A stretch of 64,000 nucleotides of DNA from Treponema sp. (GTDB lineage: Bacteria > Spirochaetota > Spirochaetia > Treponematales > Treponemataceae): contig JAEDFA010000003.1 of assembly GCA_016293005.1 (NCBI GenBank), forward strand, positions 1 to 64,000. The letters are read 5' to 3'. Under the pieces are notes generated by a model. It made no database searches. It had not been told where the DNA came from and saw only the letters and a program-made list of their open reading frames with translations. Shown piece by piece: positions 35,326 to 43,286 of this stretch (position 1 is the first letter of the stretch; every line of letters begins with the position of its first letter). The position numbers and the translations under genes are program-made.

Positions 35326-36306
35326 ATGAAAACCGAATATAAATTTGCTTTAGATGACCTTGAAAAAAGCCTGAAAGATTTTTCTAAAAATAAAATCACG
35401 GAACTGACTGTTCAGGATGAAAATTTTGCAAAAGACAAAAAGAAAATACTTCATTTTTTAAAAAAGGTTTCATCTGATGCGCCAGATTTATTTGTTTCTT
35501 TTAAAATTTTTCCTGAGTGCATTGATTCTGAAATTCTAGATGAATGTCAGAATGTAAACTGTTCTCTTGAAATTCCGCTTTTTTTCAACGACAAAAAAAC
35601 AGAAAAATTTATTTCAAAAAAGGTGAATCTTTTAAATAATTCTGGCGTCGTATTCGGTTTTGATTTGACTTTTGCAGAAAAACCTTCTGATTCATTAAAG
35701 GCATTTAAAGAAAGGCTTGATTTTGCCGTAGAATCTTTTTCAAATCATATCGATTTTCCGCAGACTGAAAGCGCAGAACTTTTTGAAACTTCTCGTGTTT
35801 CCTCGTCATTTAGTGCCTGTGACATTCGCCTTGCAAGAAACATTTCTTTTGCGGCGAGGACTTTTTATTCTTCAGGTCGTGCTGTCAGCTGGTTTAACTA
35901 TGTTTTAAAACCGTTAAGGATAAGACCTTCTGCATTCTTTCAGGACTTTTTTGAATGGCAAAAATGCAATAACTGTGATTTTAAAAGCGGTTTTGTTCCT
36001 GAAAGTGCCATGCATCAGGAAATTGAAAAAATGCAGCTTTTATTTCTTCAGTTAAAATACGAAGAAAAAGGTCTAGCACACATTTTTTCTGCTGTAAACG
36101 ATATTGTTTCATTAAACGGCGCGTTTTCCCGTCTTTCTGGCGAAAATATTTCAACTGTAATAGAAACTGAATATAATCCTGAAGATTTGCTTGGACCTGA
36201 AATTATGGATTTAAAGGCGTTTTCAAGTGATGTCTGCATGGAACATTCTGTAGTTCAGGTTTATTTCAACGAGTACGGTGAGCCTGATTTTAAAATTCTC
36301 TCTTAA
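35326..36306 (+). CDS. hypothetical protein, 326 residues
   Basis: Not recognised. A soluble protein without signal peptide, alternating beta and alpha segments; a middle stretch has SCDIRLARNISFAARTFYS-like text and a C-x2-C (KCNNCDFKSG). The C-terminus is acidic and hydrophobic. It lies between asnA (3-base gap) and an RluA-type synthase (5-base gap), so it is made from an operon, without a clear ribosome-binding site of its own, and may depend on translational coupling. No function is proposed. Confidence 0.65.
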   Translation: MKTEYKFALDDLEKSLKDFSKNKITELTVQDENFAKDKKKILHFLKKVSSDAPDLFVSFKIFPECIDSEILDECQNVNCSLEIPLFFNDKKTEKFISKKVNLLNNSGVVFGFDLTFAEKPSDSLKAFKERLDFAVESFSNHIDFPQTESAELFETSRVSSSFSACDIRLARNISFAARTFYSSGRAVSWFNYVLKPLRIRPSAFFQDFFEWQKCNNCDFKSGFVPESAMHQEIEKMQLLFLQLKYEEKGLAHIFSAVNDIVSLNGAFSRLSGENISTVIETEYNPEDLLGPEIMDLKAFSSDVCMEHSVVQVYFNEYGEPDFKILS

Positions 36307-36311
36307 AAAAT

Positions 36312-37295
36312 ATGATTTTAAAATTTAAAACTACAACAAAAATAAGATTAGACAGTTTTTTGCGCCTTGAACTTCCCAAAAAATTCCCGGATAAAATTCT
36401 TTCAAATTCAAAAATACGGCGGCTTATAATTTCACAAGGCGTAAGCGTTAATAATGTAAAAATTCTTCGTCCTGCGTTTGTTCTTTTAAAAGGAAGCGTT
36501 GTTGAAGTCGATTTTCAGAGCGAAAAATTCTTTTTTGAAAAAACTCCTGATGACATAAAATTTGACCTTACGCTTGAAAATGTTCTTTTTGAGGACGATT
36601 ATTTTATCATTGTAAATAAACCTGCGTTTTTTCCGACTGAAGAAACGATTGTTGGAAGTGAAAAAAGGGATAGCCTTCACAATTCTGTAATCCGCTATCT
36701 GTGGAATAAAAATCCTTCGCTTAAAAATCCTCCCTACGCGGGAATAATGCACAGGCTTGATCGGGAAACGAGTGGAATAATTCTTTTTACAAAAAAGCGT
36801 GAAGTTAATAAAGCGGTTTCCCAGATGTTTTTAAATCACGATTTTCTAAAAGTCTACACATCTTTATCAACTTATGATGAAAAATTAAATCATTTGAAAA
36901 ATGTCAATTCTGATTCTAAAAATTTTTCTCTTGAACTTACAATGAACCGGATTTCCTCTAAATCTCAGAGGGGAAAATGGGGTTTTGTGCCACAGGAAAA
37001 AGGCGGACTTTATTCTAAAACTGAATTTACCGTAAAGAATGAATTTTTAATCGGGCAAAAAAAAGTTTATCAAATTGAATCAAAACTTTTTACAGGAAGA
37101 ACTCACCAGATTCGCTTTCATTTAAGTTATTCAGGTTTTCCGATTTTAGGAGATGAACTTTACGGGGGAATAAAAGATTCAAGAATCATGCTTCATTCTT
37201 CGCTTTTTGAATTTATTCATCCTGTTACAAAAGAAAAAATTCATATTGAATCAAAACCTGATTTTTTAAATCAAAAATGCAACTTTCTTTCTTGA
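36312..37295 (+). CDS. RluA-family rRNA/tRNA pseudouridine synthase
   Basis: Isomerises uridine in RNA. The 327 residues include an S4-like N-terminal domain (SKIRRLIISQGVSVNNVK) and the catalytic block GIMHRLDRETSGIILFTKK with the essential Asp. FTGRTHQIRFHLSYSGFPIL is the conserved C-terminal RluA motif. Which uridine it modifies (RluC, RluD or another type) is not resolved. It starts five bases after the hypothetical gene. Confidence 0.88.
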   Translation: MILKFKTTTKIRLDSFLRLELPKKFPDKILSNSKIRRLIISQGVSVNNVKILRPAFVLLKGSVVEVDFQSEKFFFEKTPDDIKFDLTLENVLFEDDYFIIVNKPAFFPTEETIVGSEKRDSLHNSVIRYLWNKNPSLKNPPYAGIMHRLDRETSGIILFTKKREVNKAVSQMFLNHDFLKVYTSLSTYDEKLNHLKNVNSDSKNFSLELTMNRISSKSQRGKWGFVPQEKGGLYSKTEFTVKNEFLIGQKKVYQIESKLFTGRTHQIRFHLSYSGFPILGDELYGGIKDSRIMLHSSLFEFIHPVTKEKIHIESKPDFLNQKCNFLS

Positions 37296-37353
37296 TTTTT
37301 GTCTAAAGATAAAAGCATTTAAAAAGTGCTAAAAAAAATCTTACGAGGTTATT

Positions 37354-38061
37354 ATGAAAAACGGAATAAATAAAATTTCAGCATACGGAGATTCAATTTT
37401 AAAAGGTGCTGTTACAGGAACAGACAGCGGTCATCTTTTTGACATTATCGAAGATTCAAGTCTTGTGCTTGCTTCAAAGGCACTCGGTTTTGAGCTTAAC
37501 AATCAGAGCGTGTTCGGTTCAATTGTTTCAAAAACTCAGCGAAGGTTGAATCGTGATATTGAAAAAGGCATTTTTTCTGATCTTGCAATTATTGAAAGCG
37601 GTGGAAACGATTGCGACTACGACTGGACTCAGGTTTCATCATCTCCTGATGAAAAACATCTTCCGCGAACGACTCTTGAAGATTTCATTCAAAAAATCTC
37701 AGAAATGGTCGATGTTTGCAGAAAAAATAAAATTACGCCTTTAATAATGACGATGCCTCCTTTAGTAAGAGACAGATGGTATAATCATATTCTTCATGGT
37801 CAGGATGAAAATGCAGTTTTAAAAATTTTGAATGACAATCCTGACAGGCTTTACCAGAATCATGAATTATACAATATTTCGCTCGTTGAATACGCTTTTA
37901 AAAATTCAGTTCAAATTGTCGATATGCGAAAAGAAATGCTTTTGTCAGAAAACTACAGAAATTTAATGTGTCTTGACGGAATTCATCCTAATGAAAAAGG
38001 CTACAAATTTATGTCTGAAATCTGGATAAGAGAACTTCCTGAAGTTCAAAAAGAATTTTAA
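37354..38061 (+). CDS. SGNH/GDSL-family hydrolase
   Basis: A 235-residue esterase-type protein with all four SGNH blocks: AYGDSILKG (nucleophile Ser), a Gly in block II, IESGGNDCDY (block III Asn), and LDGIHPNEKGY (catalytic Asp-x-x-His). No signal peptide, so it is cytoplasmic. The substrate is unknown; related proteins hydrolyse lipid or carbohydrate esters. GAGG lies upstream of ATG 37354. A 15-bp inverted repeat with a T-run lies just downstream and could end this transcript. Confidence 0.85.
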   Translation: MKNGINKISAYGDSILKGAVTGTDSGHLFDIIEDSSLVLASKALGFELNNQSVFGSIVSKTQRRLNRDIEKGIFSDLAIIESGGNDCDYDWTQVSSSPDEKHLPRTTLEDFIQKISEMVDVCRKNKITPLIMTMPPLVRDRWYNHILHGQDENAVLKILNDNPDRLYQNHELYNISLVEYAFKNSVQIVDMRKEMLLSENYRNLMCLDGIHPNEKGYKFMSEIWIRELPEVQKEF

Positions 38062-38107
38062 TTTTTTTTCTGTGAAAAATTTAAGTTTAACAGAAAAAAG
38101 TTTTATA

Positions 38108-38190
38108 TTTACCAAAGTCTTTTTTTTGATTAAAATGAATTAAAATTGATTTTTGGAAAAAAGAATGAAAGACTTTGGTAAAATTTTTTT
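38108..38190 (+). promoter_or_regulatory. 15-bp perfect inverted repeat straddling the rlmI-type start codon
   Basis: TTTACCAAAGTCTTT (38108-38122) pairs exactly with AAAGACTTTGGTAAA (38168-38182), which is codons 2-6 of the gene, and is followed by seven T (38184-38190). It has the form of an intrinsic terminator/attenuator whose 3' arm is coding. Confidence 0.65.
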
Positions 38191-39406
38191 AAAGCCTAAA
38201 GAAGAAACAGAAATTAAACAGGGCTTTCCGTGGGTTTTCGATAACGAAATTTTCAGCGTTAAATATGAAAAATCTTCTGCGATAAAATATTCAGAATGTA
38301 CTATAAAAGACGGAAGTGCCGTTGAAGTTTTTTCAAAAGATGGAGCGTTTTTAGGCTCTGGAATTTTAAATAAAAAATCAAAAATTGCAGTCAGAATCAT
38401 AAGTGAAAAGCACTGCGACGAAATTTTTTCAGATTTAAACGGTTTTTGGGAAAAGCGCATTCTTGATTCTTATAATATTCGCCGTCTTCTTTTTTCTGAA
38501 AACGATTCTTTCAGGCTTGTTTTTGCAGAAGCTGATTTAATTCCGGGTTTCATCTGTGAAAGATATGTTGATGAAAACAATAAAGTTATTCTTGTCACAC
38601 AATTTCTTTCTCTTTCCTGTGAAATTTTCAAAGAACATATTTATTCAGCGTTGAAAAAAATCGTGAAGCCGGATTACATCTACGAAAAAAGCGATGAGAG
38701 TGTTCGTGAAAAAGAAGGACTTCCAATGGTTTCTACCTGGATTGGAAAAAGTTATACAGATGTAATTACAATTATTGAAAACGGAATAAAAATCAATGTA
38801 GATATCGTAAACGGTCAGAAAACAGGATATTTCCTTGATCAGAAAGAAAACCGTTTTGAAATCAGAAAATTTTGCCACGGAAAAAAGGTTCTTGACACTT
38901 TTACACACACAGGTGCATTTTCTTTAAATGCTTTTAAAGCCGGTGCAAAAAAAGTCATCGCTGTAGATATTTCAGAAGATGCCTGTAATCTTGTAAAAAA
39001 GAATATAAAGTTAAACGGTGCAGAGAATGTTGTTCAGGTTGTATGCGAAGATGTTTTTTCACTTTTAAAAGAATATGAGTCTTCCGGTGAAAAATTTGAT
39101 GTTGTAATTCTTGACCCGCCGGCATTTACAAAAAGCGCAAAATCAATCGAAAAAGCGTACGGTGGTTATAAAGAAATAAATCTTCGCGCGATGCGTATTT
39201 TAAATGAAGGCGGAATTCTTGTTACATGTTCGTGTTCGCATTTTTTTGATTCAAAAATTTTTTATGAAATGCTTGTACACGCTGCAAAAGATTCCCACAA
39301 AAAAGTTCAGATTCTTCAAAAAAGGGGAGCAGCCCCAGATCATCCGTGCCTTTTAGGTTATCCTAAATCTGAATATTTAAAATGCGCTGTATGCAGGGTG
39401 TTTTAA
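38165..39406 (+). CDS. class I SAM-dependent rRNA methyltransferase (RlmI-like)
   Basis: Probable 23S rRNA cytosine-C5 methyltransferase. The 413 residues have a PUA domain (about 1-80, LKPKEETEIKQGFPWVFDNE), a central domain, and a Rossmann methyltransferase. The latter has VLDTFTHTGAFSLNA for SAM binding, ILDPPAFTKS as motif IV, and VTCSCSHFF with the catalytic Cys. ATG 38165 is used; an in-frame TTG 12 bases earlier would add four residues. The ribosome-binding site is weak (GGA). miaA begins three bases after the stop, making an RNA-modification pair. Confidence 0.88.
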   Translation: MKDFGKIFLKPKEETEIKQGFPWVFDNEIFSVKYEKSSAIKYSECTIKDGSAVEVFSKDGAFLGSGILNKKSKIAVRIISEKHCDEIFSDLNGFWEKRILDSYNIRRLLFSENDSFRLVFAEADLIPGFICERYVDENNKVILVTQFLSLSCEIFKEHIYSALKKIVKPDYIYEKSDESVREKEGLPMVSTWIGKSYTDVITIIENGIKINVDIVNGQKTGYFLDQKENRFEIRKFCHGKKVLDTFTHTGAFSLNAFKAGAKKVIAVDISEDACNLVKKNIKLNGAENVVQVVCEDVFSLLKEYESSGEKFDVVILDPPAFTKSAKSIEKAYGGYKEINLRAMRILNEGGILVTCSCSHFFDSKIFYEMLVHAAKDSHKKVQILQKRGAAPDHPCLLGYPKSEYLKCAVCRVF

Positions 39407-39409
39407 TTT

Positions 39410-40372
39410 ATGACTGAAGATAAAAGATATAATTCTGTTGTTGTTTTAGGTCCTACGGCAGTGGGAAAAACTTCTATCGGCGTTCAGATTGCATTGAATT
39501 TTAACGGAGAAATCATTTCAGCCGATTCAAGACAGACTTACCGTGGACTTGATATTGGTTCTGGAAAAGATTTGTGCGAATACACTGTCGGTTCAAAAAA
39601 AATTGAGTATCATTTAATCGATGTCGCAGATGTAAACGAAGAATACAATGTCTTTAATTTTCAGCAGGATTTTTATAAGATTTTTCCACAGATAATCGAA
39701 CGCAAAAAACTTCCTGTAATAGTCGGCGGAACGGGAATGTATATAGATTCTGTAGTTCGTTCTTATGATTTAGTCGATATTCCAGAGAACACGGAACTTC
39801 GTGAAAAATTAAAAGATAAAACTCAGGAAGAACTTGCAGAAATCTTAAAATCGTTAAAGCCAGAGCTTCACAATAAATGCGATTTAGTTGAACGGGAAAG
39901 GACAATTCGCGCCATAGAAATTCAGGAAGGCTTAAAAAGTTCAGAAATAAAAAAATTCAGAAATCAGACAGCTTCTCGCCCTGATATAAGACCGTTGATT
40001 ATCGGAACAACTTTTTCTCGCGATTTAGTTAGGGAAAATATTTCAAGACGGTTAAAAGAAAGGCTTGAAAACGGCTTAATCGAAGAAGTGGAATCTCTTC
40101 ACAAAAACGGAACAAGTTTCATTCGTCTTGAAAAACTTGGGCTTGAATATAAATATTGTGCGCTTTATCTTCAGGGAAAAATCAAAGATAAGGATGAGCT
40201 GTACGAAAAACTTTTTGTTGCTATAAGACAGTTTGCAAAACGCCAGGAAACTTGGTTTCGCTTCATGGAAAAAAACGGCGTAGAAATTTTCTGGCTTAAA
40301 GAAGTTCAGGATAAAACAGAAAGAATAAACGAGGCATTAAATTTTGTGGGAAAATATTTTCCTCATATTTAA
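39410..40372 (+). CDS. miaA: tRNA dimethylallyltransferase
   Basis: Adds the dimethylallyl group to N6 of A37 in tRNAs reading U-starting codons. The 320 residues contain the P-loop VLGPTAVGKTSIG, ISADSRQTYRGLDIGSGKD with the catalytic Asp, and PVIVGGTGMYIDSVV. The C-terminal RQFAKRQETWFRF fits the family. Tightly coupled to the RlmI-like gene. It ends back-to-back with the small opposite-strand gene without a terminator. Confidence 0.94.
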   Translation: MTEDKRYNSVVVLGPTAVGKTSIGVQIALNFNGEIISADSRQTYRGLDIGSGKDLCEYTVGSKKIEYHLIDVADVNEEYNVFNFQQDFYKIFPQIIERKKLPVIVGGTGMYIDSVVRSYDLVDIPENTELREKLKDKTQEELAEILKSLKPELHNKCDLVERERTIRAIEIQEGLKSSEIKKFRNQTASRPDIRPLIIGTTFSRDLVRENISRRLKERLENGLIEEVESLHKNGTSFIRLEKLGLEYKYCALYLQGKIKDKDELYEKLFVAIRQFAKRQETWFRFMEKNGVEIFWLKEVQDKTERINEALNFVGKYFPHI

Positions 40373-40585
40373 TTAAGCGCTTGCAGTTTCTGTTTTGTTT
40401 ACTTCGGTTAAGTAGCCGGTTTTAAGGGAAAAATCAAAAACTTCTTTGCTGATGAAATCTAAAGTTTCAGTTTTTTTCCCGTTGATGTTTCTTGAAATTT
40501 TTATGTTATAACCGTCTTTATTCTGTGAAATAATCGTAAAAAAGTCGTTCTGGTTTCCAAGCATTTTTAATGAATAATTTTTCAT
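40373..40585 (-). CDS. small hypothetical protein, 70 residues
   Basis: Not recognised. A basic/polar protein (MKNYSLKMLGNQNDFFTIIS) with beta-strand-like alternation and no membrane segment. AAGGGA lies upstream of ATG 40585 at good spacing, which supports translation. It is divergent from the TatD-type gene across about 50 bases. Its small size leaves some doubt. Confidence 0.6.
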   Translation of the reverse strand: MKNYSLKMLGNQNDFFTIISQNKDGYNIKISRNINGKKTETLDFISKEVFDFSLKTGYLTEVNKTETASA

Positions 40586-40636
40586 AATTTTTTCCCTTGA
40601 TATATTGTAGATTCATATATTTTATCGGAGTTTAAA

Positions 40637-41455
40637 ATGAATTTATTAGATTTTTCTGATTTTAAGATTGTAGATTCTCACATTCACTTTTACGATTTAA
40701 ATGAATTTGAAGATTTTTTTAATATTTATAAAACTTCTTTTAAAACTTTAAAAGAATACACAGTTTTTGTTTCTCTTCATTCTAAAAAAGAATTTGATTT
40801 TCTTGAGGAACTTAAGAAAAAATCACAATCAGAAGAAAATTTAAAAATTTTTACATCTTTTGCCATTCATCCTCAAAATCCTTCGCTTAAAGAATTTGAT
40901 TTTCTTGAATTTCTTCTTAAAAATAAAAAAATTGATGCTCTAGGCGAATTTGGTTTTGATTTATTTTCCGATTCTTTTAAGAAAAATATTTCAAATCAGG
41001 AAAAAGCATTTAATATTCAGCTTGAACTTTCTTTATTTTATAATGTGCCTGTTGTCCTTCATTTTCGAAAAGGTCTTGAATACATTTACCGTTATGCAGA
41101 AAAATTAAAAAAACTTCCTGGCGTTTTGTTTCATTCTTTTTTCTGGAGCGATTTTGAGGCGCTTTCAATTTTAAACAAAATAGAATCATCGTTTTTTTCT
41201 TTCGGAAAATCGCTTTTAAAGTTGAACAAAAAGTCTTTGTCATGCGTAAAAAATCTTCCGCTTTCTGCTATTCTTCTTGAAACTGACGCGCCTTTTCAGA
41301 CTTTAAAAAATGAAGTTTACACAAAAGAAGATGCAATTTTTGAGGTCTATAAAAGTGCATATAAAATAAAAAAAGATTATTCTTTTGAAAACAAATCTTT
41401 CTTTGAATTTTCTGAAGTTTTGGCAAATAATTTTAATATTCTGCTTTCAAATTAA
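40637..41455 (+). CDS. TatD-family metal-dependent hydrolase
   Basis: A 272-residue TIM-barrel deoxyribonuclease-type hydrolase. Metal-site residues are visible in VDSHIHFYD, ALGEFGFD, VVLHFRKG, LFHSFFW and LETDAPFQ. The HIHFYD variant is a little unlike the usual HCHLD. Family members act as 3'-5' DNases or tRNA/DNA repair exonucleases; the activity here is assumed. GGAG precedes ATG 40637. lepB follows with its own promoter. Confidence 0.82.
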   Translation: MNLLDFSDFKIVDSHIHFYDLNEFEDFFNIYKTSFKTLKEYTVFVSLHSKKEFDFLEELKKKSQSEENLKIFTSFAIHPQNPSLKEFDFLEFLLKNKKIDALGEFGFDLFSDSFKKNISNQEKAFNIQLELSLFYNVPVVLHFRKGLEYIYRYAEKLKKLPGVLFHSFFWSDFEALSILNKIESSFFSFGKSLLKLNKKSLSCVKNLPLSAILLETDAPFQTLKNEVYTKEDAIFEVYKSAYKIKKDYSFENKSFFEFSEVLANNFNILLSN

Positions 41456-41466
41456 TTCTTTTTTGA

Positions 41467-41478
41467 TATAATAAAAAT
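41467..41478 (+). promoter_or_regulatory. leaderless-type -10 for lepB
   Basis: TATAAT (41467-41472) ends six bases before ATG 41479. There is no ribosome-binding site and no clear -35. Confidence 0.6.
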
Positions 41479-43182
41479 ATGAATAAAATAAAAATTCCGG
41501 TTTATATAATTTTAATTTCATCAGTTCTTTTTTCACTTTCGACTCTTTCTTTTTCATTTGACATTTCACTTTTAGCGTTTCCATTGAGTATAATTTATGC
41601 TGCAATAGTTTTTTATTTTCTTTATTTAAAGGCACTTTCAAAAAAAGAATTTAAGGCTGCACTTGTTTCACGAAAACTTCTTCAGTATATATGTTTTGTA
41701 TTTTTCTTGACTTTTATTCTTCGCCGTGCAGGAAAATACGAAACTTTTTATTGGCTTGATGTAGTTTCTGTTTTTCTGTGGTGCGTAACTTTTGTTGTTT
41801 CACTTATAATTCTTCATTATTTTAAAGATAAACGGCTTTATTCCCTTGAAGAATCCTGGAAAAATTTTAAAAAACCGGCTGGTAAAATTATTGCAGTAAG
41901 CAAAGAAAAACGAAAATCTTTCTTTCGTGAGATTGTCGATTGGATTGACGCTTTGTTTCAGGCGATTTTTATGGTTTTATTGATTCAGATTTTTGTCTTT
42001 CAGCTTTATGTAATTCCAAGCGAGTCAATGGTTCCATATTTTTTAATCGGCGACAGAGTTGTAGTTTTTAAAATTTTCAGCGGTCCAAAATTTCCTTTGA
42101 GCGAAGTAGGGCTTCTTGATTTTAAAAAATACAAACGGGGTGATGTTGTTGTTTTCAGAAATCCTCATTACAGCCTTGACAGAAAAAGTGAAATAAAAAC
42201 TGTTCTTTCCCAGATTATTTATATGCTCACTTTTACCGGCGTAAATTTGAATGTAGATGAAAACGGAGAAATTAAAGCAGATCCTCTTGTAAAAAGAATT
42301 TGCGGTGAACCGGGAGAGCAGCTTGTTATGCAGGACGGAATTTTATATGCAAGAACTAAGGAAAACAATGCTTTTATTCCTGTCGAATACGATTCTAAAG
42401 TTGCTGCATGGAATTTAAATCCTCTTGTAGAATCCCGTGCAAAGAAAAAACAGATTCAGTATATTCCTCTAACTCAAAGTCAATATGACCAGATGATTTT
42501 AACCGAAGATATGAAAAATAATCTTGATATTGAAAAAACTATAGAAGAATGTAAACTCATTGCAGAAAAAATAAAAAAATCAAACATAAATCTTGTTGAA
42601 TTTCAAGATTATTTTAATTCAGTTTTTCATTTTAACGGGAAACCTTTTTCATCTGTAGAAAATTTCGTTCATTTTATGACTGACTGGATAAATACAAAAA
42701 ATGAGTCACTACAGAAAATTTCAAACGACATTTATTCTCTTTCAAATTATAAATTGAATCTTTTAATAAAACTCAATGTAGGAAAAACTGTTCTTCAGTT
42801 TATTAAATTAAAAAATTCTCCTCTTGAAAAAGATTTTTCTTCAGATTCTGTCATTGAAGAATGTTCAAAAAATATAGAACTTTTGTACAATTATTTGCGC
42901 ATTTTAGACAGCCGTAATATGCCGGTTTTTCCACCGAACAATCAAGACGGAAGCGCACAGTATATTCCTGAAAACTGCTATTTTATGATGGGAGATAACC
43001 GTTTTAATTCCCTTGATATGAGGCATTCTTATGATTTTAAGTTAAAGTCATTGTCTGAATTTGATGATTTTTCTGCTTCTTATTTTTCAAATATGGCTCC
43101 GCAGACTGTAAATCAAAAATATATTCTCGGAACGACATGTTTCAGATTTATGCCTGTAAATAGAATTGGGGTTTTAAAATAA
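41479..43182 (+). CDS. lepB: signal peptidase I with large insertion
   Basis: Membrane serine protease removing Sec/Tat signal peptides. At 567 residues it is about twice the usual size. About four hydrophobic segments precede residue 115 and another spans about 158-177. The catalytic Ser183 lies in IPSESMVP and the catalytic Lys272 in VKRICGEPG; box E, GDNRFNSLDMRHS, lies at about 505-517. Between residues 292 and 490 is a largely helical insertion not seen in short LepB proteins. The region before the start fits a leaderless transcript. It converges on secA, from which it is separated by a terminator. Confidence 0.9.
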   Translation: MNKIKIPVYIILISSVLFSLSTLSFSFDISLLAFPLSIIYAAIVFYFLYLKALSKKEFKAALVSRKLLQYICFVFFLTFILRRAGKYETFYWLDVVSVFLWCVTFVVSLIILHYFKDKRLYSLEESWKNFKKPAGKIIAVSKEKRKSFFREIVDWIDALFQAIFMVLLIQIFVFQLYVIPSESMVPYFLIGDRVVVFKIFSGPKFPLSEVGLLDFKKYKRGDVVVFRNPHYSLDRKSEIKTVLSQIIYMLTFTGVNLNVDENGEIKADPLVKRICGEPGEQLVMQDGILYARTKENNAFIPVEYDSKVAAWNLNPLVESRAKKKQIQYIPLTQSQYDQMILTEDMKNNLDIEKTIEECKLIAEKIKKSNINLVEFQDYFNSVFHFNGKPFSSVENFVHFMTDWINTKNESLQKISNDIYSLSNYKLNLLIKLNVGKTVLQFIKLKNSPLEKDFSSDSVIEECSKNIELLYNYLRILDSRNMPVFPPNNQDGSAQYIPENCYFMMGDNRFNSLDMRHSYDFKLKSLSEFDDFSASYFSNMAPQTVNQKYILGTTCFRFMPVNRIGVLK

Positions 43183-43206
43183 TTTTATTATTAAATGTAC
43201 AAAAAT

Positions 43207-43254
43207 AAAAAAGGCTTGAAATAAAATTTTGATTTTTTTTTCAGGCCTTTTTTT
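43207..43254. terminator. bidirectional terminator between lepB and secA
   Basis: The arms at 43207-43221 and 43239-43254 pair over about 15 bp with one wobble, with A-run and T-run flanks that serve both converging genes. Confidence 0.8.
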
Positions 43255-43286
43255 GTTTTAAACTATTTTTAGGATTTTTTATTTTT

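Noticed and set aside
37318..37336. AGCATTT/AAGTGCT hairpin before the SGNH hydrolase as terminator of the rluA-type gene.
   Set aside because: A short stem with a wobble and followed by A-run only; too weak.
38062..38107. TTTTTTCTGT...ACAGAAAAAA inverted repeat after the SGNH hydrolase as a terminator.
   Set aside because: The 3' arm ends in A, not T, on the plus strand, and no minus-strand gene needs it.
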